A stretch of DNA of 27,786 nt from CAZDBA01 sp964503615 (GTDB taxonomy: Bacteria; Planctomycetota; Planctomycetia; Pirellulales; Pirellulaceae), in contig CAZDBA010000056.1 of NCBI GenBank assembly GCA_964503615.1, positions 1 through 27,786 on the forward strand. Direction: 5' to 3'. Both the position numbers and the translations under genes were made by a program. The stretch's first letter is position 1; every line of letters begins with the position of its first letter. The notes under the pieces were generated by a model. The model was not told the DNA's origin, ran no database searches, and saw only the letters and a program-made list of their open reading frames with translations. This document shows, piece by piece, positions 7,327-15,832 of the stretch.

Positions 7327-9885
7327 ATGCACATACTAACCAACATTTCGAGTGATCATTGCCACATCCGGTGGGCAGTGTGTGTGCTGATGGCTTGGAC
7401 AATTTGGGTCTTGCCAGCCGTGGGGCAAACGACAAGCACACAAACGGAGGATCAACGATTCGTGTCCGGTTTACGGGAACGACGCTTGTTCCGTTTAGCG
7501 GAGCTACAAGTTCAAAAGCGGTTGGCCAGCAGCGAGCTAACCGATTTAGAACGAGCCAATTTGGCGATCGAGTTGATTCAGACCCGCACTGCGGCAGCGA
7601 TTCAGTCTGCTGGCAGCGAAGCGGAACCACAGTGGCAATCGGCATTAAACCTTGGCCAACAGTTCGAGCAGCAGTTCCCCGACAACCCACGGATTTTATT
7701 GGTAAAAGTTCAAACGGAACTCGCTCGACTAACCCGCGGCACATTCCTTTCCCAGCAACTAGCCGCAGGAATCGCCGGCAAAGACCTACGCGAACAAGCA
7801 CTTCAGAACATCAACCTGGCTCGACGAGGCTTGGAAGAACTGGTGCAAGAAACAGGAAACGCGATACCTAATGCGCTAAACAGCTCGTCGCAGAACACTG
7901 CGGCGCTGTCGGCAGAACAACTTCGAGCGCTGCAGAAAAGGTTACGTTACCAGCTAGCCGTATGTGGGCTTCAAACGGCAAAGCTCTATCCCGTAGACGA
8001 TCAACTCAACCGACTGGACTCACTCAGTAGCGTAATCAAGCGACTGGATGAAGTTGCACGCCAAACCGGTCCAGAAATGCCGTTGTGGTGGAACTTGCAA
8101 ATAGATCGTATTCACGCGCTGAGACTGCTGAATCGTTTCGACCAAGCAAGTAGCGAACTGAACAAACTTTCCACTAAAGAGATTCTGAATACGGATCAGC
8201 GACGATCCGATTTTTTGGTTCAACAAATTGAACTGGTAACCGGACAAGGTCTGGGAGGTGCGGAACAATTGATTGCGGCCAGCGGTCAGATTCAAAACCG
8301 TTCGGCTGAACTGGACTTGGCGATCGTTCGATTGATGATGAAAGCAGGAGCAACGGCAACGGACCAGGCGCAAACGGATCGCTGGCAAAGGGCGGCCAGT
8401 GAGCTCACGAAAACGATCGAAGATGCTCACGGGCGATACTATGGCCGACTTGCTGAACTGGCTGTGATTGGAGAGGTCGGTGGCAACAACTCGGTTGCTC
8501 CTGAGACAAGCACGAACTTGGATATTCTGATCCGGTTGGGGGACGAAGCTTGGCGAAAGGGCCAGTTGGACGATGCGATTAAGGCGTTTGACAAAGCAAA
8601 TCAGCAAGCGATCGCGGACCAAAACTTTGATGTCGCGATGTCGACAGGAATGAAGTCTGCAAAAATCCTGGAACAACAGAAAAACCTGCCTGCGGCCGGC
8701 CAGCGGTTGATCGAGTTAGGACTAACCCTCAAACAGAACGCTTCGGCCCCTCAAGCTCACTTGGTCGGTTGCTGGCATCTAGCCCAGGCAGCACGAACCG
8801 ATGCAACGTTGACCGAACAGTATGCGCAGCAGTTACAAAAACATCTGGAATACTGGCCAACAGCTCGATCGGCCAACCAGGCCCGAGTGTGGTTGGCAAG
8901 GTACCAAAGTTCGCAGCAGGATTGGCAAGCAGCCTACAAGTCTCTGATCGGTGTCGACGAGTCGAGTCCTCATCTGGCCCAAGCCGCCGCTCTGCTACCT
9001 CAAATTGTGCACTCCGATATTAAATCGAAAACAAGCGAAATCACTTTCCCAACTACGCTCGGGATCGAATATTCAGCACAGATGCTGGCCAAGCTAAAAA
9101 CAGCGGGCGTGGGGCCAAACGATACCTGGACCCGCGCCACGCGTGATTGGTTACTGGCCACGATCGACATAAATCTTTCTTATGCTCAAAGTGATCGAGA
9201 AGGAGTACTGGACGAGTTAACCGTAATGTTAACTCGAGCGATCTCTGAATCACCCGATGCTGAGGACACCTGGAAACAATCGGCCAACGCTTGGCGAGTC
9301 GCCCTATTGGCCACCAGAAAGGAAACGATCCTGGAAGCGACCGAAGCGGTCTCAACGCTTGCCAATGGAAATCCTTCGGTAGTCGCACAGTGTTGGAGTT
9401 CCTTGAACGACAACCTTCGCTCCACAGCACCAAATGAGCAATTGGCACAATTGAAATTAGCCGTAGTAGAAATTGCTTTGAGCGACAACAGCTTGAGCGC
9501 AGCGGACAAAAATGTGTGGTTGGGCCGCAAATCAAAGTTGCTGGTCGATTCCGGGCGTGGCAGTGAAGCGATCACGATGCTGGAAGGCTTGGTCGAAAAC
9601 AACCCGCGAAGTCTGGATTTGCGAATCCAATTAGCATCAGCACTTTCCAACACAAAGGGTCAAACCGAAGCGGCCCTGCGAAATTGGCGGATCGTAGCCA
9701 AGGGCGTTAAGCCGCAAACCGATAATTACTTCGAAGCCAAATACAACATTGCCAAACTACTGGCCGACAGCGGTAACCGCGAGGGCGCAAAACAACTGTT
9801 GGAGTACATGCAAATCCCACCGGGCTGGAGCAACTCAAAACGAAGCGCTGATTTCGAAAGCCTACTGAACGAAGTCAGCAATTAA
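7327..9885 (+). CDS. large secreted TPR-repeat protein of the ExbBD cluster
   Basis: 852 residues. The ATG at 7327 gives a signal peptide with a hydrophobic core WAVCVLMAWTIWVLPAVG (residues 16-33) and probable cleavage near Gly33-Gln34. The mature protein is almost wholly helical, with TPR-like pairs that are clearest at about 400-470 (GDEAWRKGQLDDAIKAFDKA; AKILEQQKNLPAAGQRLIEL) and at 760-850 (VDSGRGSEAITMLEGLVENN; LLADSGNREGAKQLLEYMQ). No catalytic motif is seen. The gene starts 21 bases after the second exbD and closes the cluster; it is probably a periplasmic scaffold or cargo receptor for the motor. Its stop is 7 bases from the stop of the convergent AI-2E family gene, leaving no room for a classical terminator. 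Confidence 0.75.
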   Translation: MHILTNISSDHCHIRWAVCVLMAWTIWVLPAVGQTTSTQTEDQRFVSGLRERRLFRLAELQVQKRLASSELTDLERANLAIELIQTRTAAAIQSAGSEAEPQWQSALNLGQQFEQQFPDNPRILLVKVQTELARLTRGTFLSQQLAAGIAGKDLREQALQNINLARRGLEELVQETGNAIPNALNSSSQNTAALSAEQLRALQKRLRYQLAVCGLQTAKLYPVDDQLNRLDSLSSVIKRLDEVARQTGPEMPLWWNLQIDRIHALRLLNRFDQASSELNKLSTKEILNTDQRRSDFLVQQIELVTGQGLGGAEQLIAASGQIQNRSAELDLAIVRLMMKAGATATDQAQTDRWQRAASELTKTIEDAHGRYYGRLAELAVIGEVGGNNSVAPETSTNLDILIRLGDEAWRKGQLDDAIKAFDKANQQAIADQNFDVAMSTGMKSAKILEQQKNLPAAGQRLIELGLTLKQNASAPQAHLVGCWHLAQAARTDATLTEQYAQQLQKHLEYWPTARSANQARVWLARYQSSQQDWQAAYKSLIGVDESSPHLAQAAALLPQIVHSDIKSKTSEITFPTTLGIEYSAQMLAKLKTAGVGPNDTWTRATRDWLLATIDINLSYAQSDREGVLDELTVMLTRAISESPDAEDTWKQSANAWRVALLATRKETILEATEAVSTLANGNPSVVAQCWSSLNDNLRSTAPNEQLAQLKLAVVEIALSDNSLSAADKNVWLGRKSKLLVDSGRGSEAITMLEGLVENNPRSLDLRIQLASALSNTKGQTEAALRNWRIVAKGVKPQTDNYFEAKYNIAKLLADSGNREGAKQLLEYMQIPPGWSNSKRSADFESLLNEVSN

Positions 9886-9892
9886 GTTGCCT

Positions 9893-11407
9893 TTAAGCTT
9901 CTTGCGTTGGCTCCGGCGAATCAGGAGCGATAATTGGCGCGCCGCCCGGACCACCAACTCCTGCCAGCTCCCGAGGGGGTTCCATCGTTGAAAGCTCACG
10001 CTGCAGAATCTTGAGCAGCGTCTGCAAAAACACGACGACCATCGGACCAACAAGGATCCCAATCGGCCCCAATGCAGTCACGCCACCCAACACGCTTAGC
10101 AACGCCAGCAACGGATGCAAGTTCGAAGCCCCGTGGAGAACGTAAGGTTTGATAAAGTTGTCGACCATGGAAACCACAGCAACACCGTAGATCCCCAACC
10201 CGATCGCCAGCCCCAACTGGTTCTCAATAAAGTACAGGTAAAGGCTAACGGGAATCCAAACGGAGGCCGCTCCTAAAAACGGAACCAGTGCCAAACAAGT
10301 CGTAACGAGCGTAAGCAAAAATACGCTGTCCATTCCGACAAAGTAATAACCAATCCCAGCCAGGATTCCTTGCGCGACCGCCGAAAGCAGTGTTGCTACA
10401 ACGACCGCTCGACTGACCGAATGAAACTCAGCGATCAACTCCTCTTCGTGAGCGTCGTCGATCGGCGATAAACCTTTCAGCGATTCCAGGATTCGCGGTC
10501 CATCCAGCAAAAAGAAGTAAAGCGACACCGTCATGATCCCCAACCCCAAAGCGAGCTTGATCAGGAAAGCGGTCGTAGCACCACCAAACTTGATCAATTT
10601 GTCACTCACGTAGCTGGTGAGCGACTCCTCATATCCAGTCATCTCTTCGGGAGAAGGATTAGCCATAAACTTGACCTTCGACCAAAAGCTGCCACCCAAA
10701 AGATCGTTTCTAAACTTGACGAATCCGTCAGCCAAATCAGTCAGCTTCTGGTGAGCTTCAGAAACTTGCGACTTGTGCTCTTCCGGTTCTTGGCCAGCGT
10801 CGACAGCGATTTCCTGTACAGCCAAAGTGGTTTCGTTTGCCATCGTCAGAACCTGATGCCATTTTCGGTTATGGCCGGTTGCCGGCGCTGGCTTTTCTGT
10901 CTCCGATTCTTCGGGCAGCGGGGGCAACTCAAGTTCCTCACCGAGATCGGTCAAAAGAATTTGCAAGTAACCCAAGTCGTCAGACAATCGACCTTCGTTT
11001 GCCAAAAACTCTTCCTGAACACGCTCCAGTTCCTGATCCACTAATACAAGCTGGCCGCGAGCGGGGATATCCAAACCGAAGCTGGTTCGGACTTGTTCAA
11101 GTTTTTCCAAAACGGAGCCGGATGCAAATTGCTTCATCAATTCGCGACCTTCGTACGCTCCCAGTAAAACGAGCAGCGTCATTGGAATCAAAACAGACAA
11201 CAAGATCCCGGCGGTTGTGATTCCGGCTGCAATGCTCTGGCGGCCTCCAACGCGGTTTAAGATCCACAGATGCGTTGGCCGAAAAATCACAACCAAAATC
11301 GCTGCCAAAAAAACGGGCACGATAAACCCTGCCATCACTTTGTAGAGCAAGAAGGCAAGGGCAACGATAACGGCCAGAAGTACAGCGAAAGAAAAATAAC
11401 GAGCCAC
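9893..11407 (-). CDS. AI-2E family transporter (PF01594) with enlarged soluble loop
   Basis: 504 residues from a GTG at 11407 with GGAG 7 bases upstream; the frame is open to a GTG at 11470, which would add 21 unlikely residues. Two membrane helices at about 6-43 and one at 63-85 precede a soluble segment of roughly 180 residues, then five helices follow, with the family pattern of conserved Gly/Pro helices (ALVPFLGAASVWIPV; DNFIKPYVLHGASNLHPLLALLSVLGG; GPIGILVGPMVVVF). Typical members have about 350-380 residues; the excess is mainly the charged, partly coiled-coil loop with a Pro/Glu-rich linker (ELPPLPEESETEKP) and the Pro/Gly tail. Family members export AI-2, indole derivatives or sodium in exchange for protons; the substrate here is not known. 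Last gene of the minus-strand group, 134 bases after the phosphatase. Confidence 0.85.
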   Translation of the reverse strand: MARYFSFAVLLAVIVALAFLLYKVMAGFIVPVFLAAILVVIFRPTHLWILNRVGGRQSIAAGITTAGILLSVLIPMTLLVLLGAYEGRELMKQFASGSVLEKLEQVRTSFGLDIPARGQLVLVDQELERVQEEFLANEGRLSDDLGYLQILLTDLGEELELPPLPEESETEKPAPATGHNRKWHQVLTMANETTLAVQEIAVDAGQEPEEHKSQVSEAHQKLTDLADGFVKFRNDLLGGSFWSKVKFMANPSPEEMTGYEESLTSYVSDKLIKFGGATTAFLIKLALGLGIMTVSLYFFLLDGPRILESLKGLSPIDDAHEEELIAEFHSVSRAVVVATLLSAVAQGILAGIGYYFVGMDSVFLLTLVTTCLALVPFLGAASVWIPVSLYLYFIENQLGLAIGLGIYGVAVVSMVDNFIKPYVLHGASNLHPLLALLSVLGGVTALGPIGILVGPMVVVFLQTLLKILQRELSTMEPPRELAGVGGPGGAPIIAPDSPEPTQEA

Positions 11408-11541
11408 AAAGTTCTCCAAGGCAAAAAGATCAACACGTATGATAGCCCGACAACAGGTTCGAAAAAACACCTATCCCGCGCCAGGCTCGGCACAATGAGT
11501 CACTTCTTACTCTGTGTCAGCCGACAAGCGTGTGGTTTGCA

Positions 11542-12336
11542 CTACTGCTCGCGGACCACTTCCAACATGGGAACATGCAACAACGTGTTGGTTGCCAACA
11601 CGCTGGTTTTCTCCAACTTTAAATCTTTCCCCTCGCAATCGGTGACTTTGCCTCCCGCTTGCTCGACAAACAAACGGGCTGCGGCAAAGTCCCAAGGACT
11701 GAGCGTGTATTCGAAATAGCCGCCATACCACCCGACACCGACTCCAACCAGATCCAACGAGGCAGCTCCAAAGCGACGCACGCCCTGAACATTCGACTCG
11801 AAAAATCGTTCCATCGCTGACAAGGTTCGCCGCATCAACTGGCCTCGATCGTAGTAAAAGCCGGTGGCGATCATCGTCGTGTCCAGCGTCGCAGCCGAGT
11901 TTACGTTTACCCGCTGGTTGTTGTGCCAACTCCCCTGCCCTGCCTCGCAGGTAAACCAATCATCTCGGCTGGGATCATAAACAACTCCACACTGAGCGAT
12001 TCCTTTTCGATAGTACGCGATCGAAACGGCATAGTGAGGAATACCATGGGCAAAGTTGTTAGTACCATCCAACGGATCGACAACCCAAAGATGCTCAGCC
12101 GACATCGTATCGGCATGTTCTTCTTCGGCCAAAATCGCGTGATCCGAAAACGAAGCCAGCAAAATTTCCGAGATCGCACGTTCCGCAGCCAAATCGGCCG
12201 CCGTTACCAACCCCTGATTGCCTTCGCCGGTTGTTTTGATGCTCCCTCTCGTTCCACGCCGGTAATGGTCTTGAAGAATATCACCGGCGACCTTGGCCGC
12301 ATCAATCGCAACGTTCAATTCTTCGGACCGATTCAC
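11542..12336 (-). CDS. inositol monophosphatase family protein
   Basis: 264 residues. It starts at a GTG whose last bases overlap the stop of the upstream gene (GTGA), so translation is probably coupled. All family motifs are present: Glu71-Glu72 in ILAEEEH, the metal-binding DPLDGTNN with Asp87 and Asp90, and the late SPWDFAAARLFVEQAGG with the third metal Asp. This is a Mg-dependent, Li-sensitive phosphatase fold of about 260-270 residues acting on inositol phosphates, histidinol phosphate or similar sugar phosphates in the cytoplasm. The sequence alone does not fix the substrate; histidinol-phosphatase-like and SuhB-like are both possible. The neighbour, a glutamate synthase-like oxidoreductase, does not point to inositol use. 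Confidence 0.88.
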   Translation of the reverse strand: MNRSEELNVAIDAAKVAGDILQDHYRRGTRGSIKTTGEGNQGLVTAADLAAERAISEILLASFSDHAILAEEEHADTMSAEHLWVVDPLDGTNNFAHGIPHYAVSIAYYRKGIAQCGVVYDPSRDDWFTCEAGQGSWHNNQRVNVNSAATLDTTMIATGFYYDRGQLMRRTLSAMERFFESNVQGVRRFGAASLDLVGVGVGWYGGYFEYTLSPWDFAAARLFVEQAGGKVTDCEGKDLKLEKTSVLATNTLLHVPMLEVVREQ

Positions 12337-13865
12337 GCTTGCCCCTGCATGATCTTTTGAATTTCAGTTTGATTATCCAAACTTGGCATCGTTGAAATGC
12401 CAGCCAAATCGAAACACGTCTCGACCGACTGCCCCTGAAACGGCTCTTGCAGAATTTCAAAATGATCGGTCGAAATCATTCCAGGGTGGCAAACTCCACA
12501 AGCGTGACAGAGTTGCAAAATCTCCTTACGAAGCATCACCAAGTAGTTTGCCAGGCGAGCCGATTTGTCAGTCGGATCCAATCCACGCATCAACCATTTT
12601 TTCTGTGTAGCGACTCCGGTGGGGCATTTTCCGGTTTGACAGATCTGTGCCTGGATACAGCCGATTGCCAACATCGCTTCGCGAGCCACGCCGATCATGT
12701 CACAGCCCAGTGCGTATGCAAACAACGCTTCTTCGGGAAAGCCAAGTTTGCCAGAGCCGATGAATACGACGTCGTCAGCCAATCCCGCTTGAGCAAACAT
12801 CTTGAACACGCGGGACATTCCCATCTTGAAGGGGAGTGAAACGTGGTCAGAAAATGTCAGAGGTGCTGCTCCAGTTCCGCCTTCGCCACCGTCGATTTGA
12901 ATGTAGTCCACTCCGCGATCGGTGTCGCCCATTAGTCGAATGAGCTCTTGCCAGAAACCAAGCTCACCAACCGCGCTTTTTATGCCGATCGGTAAACCGC
13001 TCAGATCAGCCAACCGTTCAACGAAATCCAACATCTCGTCCGCGTTGCTGAACTCGTAATGGGCGTTGGGGCTCAAGCAATCTTTGCCTTGCGGGATGCC
13101 ACGGATCTTTGAAATCTCGGCAGTGACTTTCGAGCCCGGTAAAACGCCGCCGCGTCCCGGTTTCGCTCCTTGACTAAGTTTGACTTCGATCGCTTTCACC
13201 GGATACTTTTGTACGCAATCGACAAAACGTTTCTCATCAAAGCGGCCATTGGGCAAACGAGCTCCGTAGTACCCCGTGCCCAATTGCCAAATCAATCCGC
13301 CTCCCAAGTCATGCGAAGGAGCCACGCCACCCTCTCCCGTGTTGTGCAAGCAATGCGCGATTCCGCATCCCATATTGATCGCCTCAACAGCGGCCCGAGA
13401 CAGGCTGCCGTAACTCATAGCAGAGACGTTAATAATCGACTTGGGCCGAAACGAATGTTTCCGTTTCCGCGCGGCACCCAGTACTTTCGCGCAAGGAATG
13501 TTGTACTCGGGATCGTAATTCGGATCGTCCTTTTGCGGCTCGATAATTGGAAACGTCGATTGTTTGATGATGAGATAGCTGGGGGTCTGCTCAAGATCGT
13601 TATCGGTTCCGAACCCGAAGTAGTTGTTCTCTTTATTACTGGACGCATAAATCCAATGACGTTGATCACGGCTAAACGGGCGTTCTTCGTTGTTTCCGGC
13701 AACGATGTATTGCCGTAGTTTCGGCCCAAGTTCCTCCAGCAATTTTCGCCCATGGCCAACCACGGGGAAGTTTCGCAAGATCGGGTGTTTCTTTTGAAAC
13801 AAGTCATGAATAGCGACACAGGCTACTATCAACAAAAGGACTCCCAGCCCAATCAACCACGCCAT
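12333..13865 (-). CDS. membrane-anchored FMN-binding glutamate synthase-family protein
   Basis: 510 residues from ATG. A hydrophobic helix at 2-20 is a likely membrane anchor. The rest is the FMN/iron-sulfur domain of the glutamate synthase large subunit (PF01645): SAMSYGSLS (148-156), NTGEGG (175-180), KLSQGAKPGRGG (229-240), DGGEGGTGAAP (325-335), and the 3Fe-4S cysteines Cys403, Cys409 and Cys414 in the classic C-x5-C-x4-C spacing. The N-terminal glutaminase domain and the C-terminal domain of full GltB (about 1500 residues) are absent, so ammonia cannot be drawn from glutamine by this protein alone. Family members of this size are annotated as FMN-binding glutamate synthase family and their reaction is unproven. 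First gene of the minus group, with a divergent TfoX_C gene upstream. Confidence 0.9.
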   Translation of the reverse strand: MAWLIGLGVLLLIVACVAIHDLFQKKHPILRNFPVVGHGRKLLEELGPKLRQYIVAGNNEERPFSRDQRHWIYASSNKENNYFGFGTDNDLEQTPSYLIIKQSTFPIIEPQKDDPNYDPEYNIPCAKVLGAARKRKHSFRPKSIINVSAMSYGSLSRAAVEAINMGCGIAHCLHNTGEGGVAPSHDLGGGLIWQLGTGYYGARLPNGRFDEKRFVDCVQKYPVKAIEVKLSQGAKPGRGGVLPGSKVTAEISKIRGIPQGKDCLSPNAHYEFSNADEMLDFVERLADLSGLPIGIKSAVGELGFWQELIRLMGDTDRGVDYIQIDGGEGGTGAAPLTFSDHVSLPFKMGMSRVFKMFAQAGLADDVVFIGSGKLGFPEEALFAYALGCDMIGVAREAMLAIGCIQAQICQTGKCPTGVATQKKWLMRGLDPTDKSARLANYLVMLRKEILQLCHACGVCHPGMISTDHFEILQEPFQGQSVETCFDLAGISTMPSLDNQTEIQKIMQGQA

Positions 13866-13915
13866 AATTCACCCCGACATGTAGAAAACGAAAGCAAAAC
13901 TATACCAAACTTTAG

Positions 13916-13945
13916 TTGCAACGTAATTTAGGCAGGCACTAAAAT
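13916..13945 (+). promoter_or_regulatory. sigma-70-like promoter for the TfoX_C gene
   Basis: TTGCAA (13916-13921) and TAAAAT (13940-13945) are separated by 18 bases, with the start codon 42 bases after the -10 box. The region is divergent between two genes. Pattern match only. Confidence 0.35.
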
Positions 13946-13987
13946 GGGGTGGTTCAAACTGGCTCATCAATTAAAGCCCCTAAAACC

Positions 13988-14323
13988 ATGAGTAAACAAG
14001 ATCACAGCGAGAAGAGCAGAACGTTGGACGCTCGAAAGATCTCTGAGATGCGGAACTTGGGCCCGGCTTGTGAGACTGATTTAAACGCGGTCGGAATCCA
14101 TACAGCGGCCGACTTAATCGAACTGGGGCCAGAAGATGCTTTCGTAAAGATGCTGATCGGAAGAAAAAAGCTCGGGCGAAGTGCAAAGTGCTGCAACGCA
14201 GCCTATCTCTATGCGATCTACGGAGCGATTTACGATATCGACTGGCGGGGCCTGCCTGAGAAAAAGAAAGAGGAATTCAAAAAGTTCACTGCAGAACTGC
14301 GCGAGTCGCGACAATTTGAGTGA
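13988..14323 (+). CDS. stand-alone TfoX C-terminal-domain protein
   Basis: 111 residues from the ATG at 13988; a GTG at 13949 would add 13 residues. The body (15-100) fits the TfoX_C family (PF04994): MRNLGPACETDLNAVGIHTAADLIELGPEDAF, a basic middle (GRKKLGRSAKCC), then LYAIYGAIYDIDWRGLP. The family is a helix-hairpin-helix-type fold found at the C-terminus of the competence regulator TfoX/Sxy and also alone, including in many planctomycetes. The TfoX N-terminal domain is absent here, so a role in competence cannot be assumed. Probably a small cytoplasmic nucleic-acid- or protein-binding factor. Confidence 0.8.
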   Translation: MSKQDHSEKSRTLDARKISEMRNLGPACETDLNAVGIHTAADLIELGPEDAFVKMLIGRKKLGRSAKCCNAAYLYAIYGAIYDIDWRGLPEKKKEEFKKFTAELRESRQFE

Positions 14324-14340
14324 ACTTACTTTAGGCGCAT

Positions 14341-14407
14341 TGGTAATCCACAGCGTTTCAAGGACGCGAAGGCAGAGGCAGTTTCCTCGCTAACACATCG
14401 GGTTTCC
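14341..14407. repeat. dispersed inverted repeat (MVTRSVS family), copy A
   Basis: The 67-base element aligns over its full length, with one single-base gap, to the minus-strand element at 24239-24304; the best shared block is TTTCCTCGCTAACA followed two bases later by TCGGGTTTCC. Each copy is itself an imperfect inverted repeat of two arms of about 25 bases. It starts 17 bases after the stop of the TfoX_C gene. Confidence 0.7.
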
Positions 14408-14639
14408 ATTTGCGGTCGCTTAGTAACCAGCGCATCCGCCCAGTCCGGACGGGACGAAAGCACCTAGCCTCGGGCGTAAGCCCAAGGACAGAAAAAAACT
14501 CTCCAACGCCACGAAGTGGCGAAAGTAACTGGCTGCTCCACCAGCGCTGGCCCCATTCGAAGTTTGGTAAATGCGAATGGAAATGGGTTCCATAGGCTGA
14601 CGCGTATAGCTGTCGCGCCTTCGGAACTTTGCTAAACCG
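14408..14639. repeat. cluster of REP-like palindromes
   Basis: No gene fits in this stretch, which instead is packed with hairpins: CCTCGGGC/GCCCAAGG (14468-14487, one mismatch), CGCCAC-GAA-GTGGCG (14507-14521, perfect), CCAGCGCTGG (14541-14550), CCATTCG/CGAATGG (14553-14580, perfect), and GTTCC/GGAAC (14587-14627). None is followed by a T-run except for the run of A bases at 14491-14497, which would serve a minus-strand terminator poorly. The composition and ACGCCACGAAGTGGCG core resemble repeat units scattered through planctomycete genomes, of the type mobilised by REP-associated tyrosine transposases. It lies between the convergent ends of two genes. Confidence 0.6.
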
Positions 14640-15623
14640 TTATCCCATCTCTCCGCGTTCCGATTCAGCGCCGCCCATTTCTTCGCCAGTGAAATCGTCG
14701 TGATCGTGATCGTCAGCGGCTTCTGCATCGGCCGCTTCAACCGCATCCTGCTTATCGACCGAGGCAGAGCTACCTTGGTGGCTCAACATCTGTTCGATTC
14801 TTGCCAATTTATTGCCAAGGATTGGACACCAAGGAATTCGATACAGACCTACCACTCGCTTCATCGTAAAGATCGACTTGTTCATTCTTGTTTTGAGAGA
14901 GAGCGAGCCCACACCGCACATGAACAACTCAAGATAGTCAAGCGGTTCATTTTCAGTCTTCAAACCGATCAACTCAAACCGCTCGCCTTTTCCACCCATT
15001 CGGTTCACAGTCAAACCAGACTCGTCCATACGAATTCGCAGGTGGGTACGACTCCAGATAAAATTCGCCAGCCAGATGATAAAGAAGACCAGAGACAAAG
15101 CGAACCAAGCTCCTGAGTTCGCTTCCGGAGCGAGATACCCCAGCCATTGAGCCACATTGGTGAACGGCTTGATGACTCCCGTCACCTCCAGCACAACAGG
15201 AATTCCAACGAAGGTACCCATCAAACCGAACAACATCCAGAACTTGCTTTTCGGCAAATTGAATCGGAACGCAACATACCAGACGACCATGATCGCCAGC
15301 CCGATCCAAAACAACATATGAGGATTCAGAATTTTGAACCCTCGATCTTGCACATTGTAAAAAGGACCCTCGAGCTCTTTCGCCTCTTCCTTTTTGTCTT
15401 CAGAAGTCTCGCCAGTCGAAGCCGAGTCTTTCTCCTTTTGCTCTTCATTGATCAACCGGATGACCTTCGTTTCAGAATCGCTACTGGTCGGTACTGCTTC
15501 CTGATAGGGGCCGAGCAGACTAAGCAATGCAATGATCAAGAACAAAAACGCTGGGAAACCCGCGAGAATTCCAGGTAGGTGGTCATACAGATAAATAGGT
15601 TTGAGCGCTTGTGTATTACTCAT
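14640..15623 (-). CDS. hypothetical multi-pass membrane protein with acidic His/Asp-rich tail
   Basis: 327 residues. The ATG has GGAG 5 bases upstream. One membrane helix lies at about 17-38, then a charged loop of 60 residues (SSDSETKV...ASTGETSEDKKEEAKELEG), then three more helices near 102-122, 128-150 and 172-195. The C-terminal part (200-290) is soluble and beta-rich, perhaps a PH-like fold (RIRMDESGLTVNRMGGKGERFELIGL). The tail, AADAEAADDHDHDDFTGEE, is strongly acidic with alternating His and could bind metal. I do not recognise a family. Divergent from the YfhO-like gene, sharing a 209-base upstream region. Confidence 0.75.
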   Translation of the reverse strand: MSNTQALKPIYLYDHLPGILAGFPAFLFLIIALLSLLGPYQEAVPTSSDSETKVIRLINEEQKEKDSASTGETSEDKKEEAKELEGPFYNVQDRGFKILNPHMLFWIGLAIMVVWYVAFRFNLPKSKFWMLFGLMGTFVGIPVVLEVTGVIKPFTNVAQWLGYLAPEANSGAWFALSLVFFIIWLANFIWSRTHLRIRMDESGLTVNRMGGKGERFELIGLKTENEPLDYLELFMCGVGSLSLKTRMNKSIFTMKRVVGLYRIPWCPILGNKLARIEQMLSHQGSSASVDKQDAVEAADAEAADDHDHDDFTGEEMGGAESERGEMG

Positions 15624-15832
15624 GTTACTCCCAGTGAATTTGATTTCTTCGCCGTTGGGTATTCGCTTCGCAATGCGATATCTTTTCCGTATTATGTTGA
15701 ATTCTCTGCTAATATGACAGGTACGGTTCGAAGCGTTCCCTATTTTTTCACATCCGCAGAATCCCTCTAACCGCCATCGAAAAGGGCGAGTCGATTTTTC
15801 TCAAACTGATAGAGCGATTTTGGCCGGTCATT

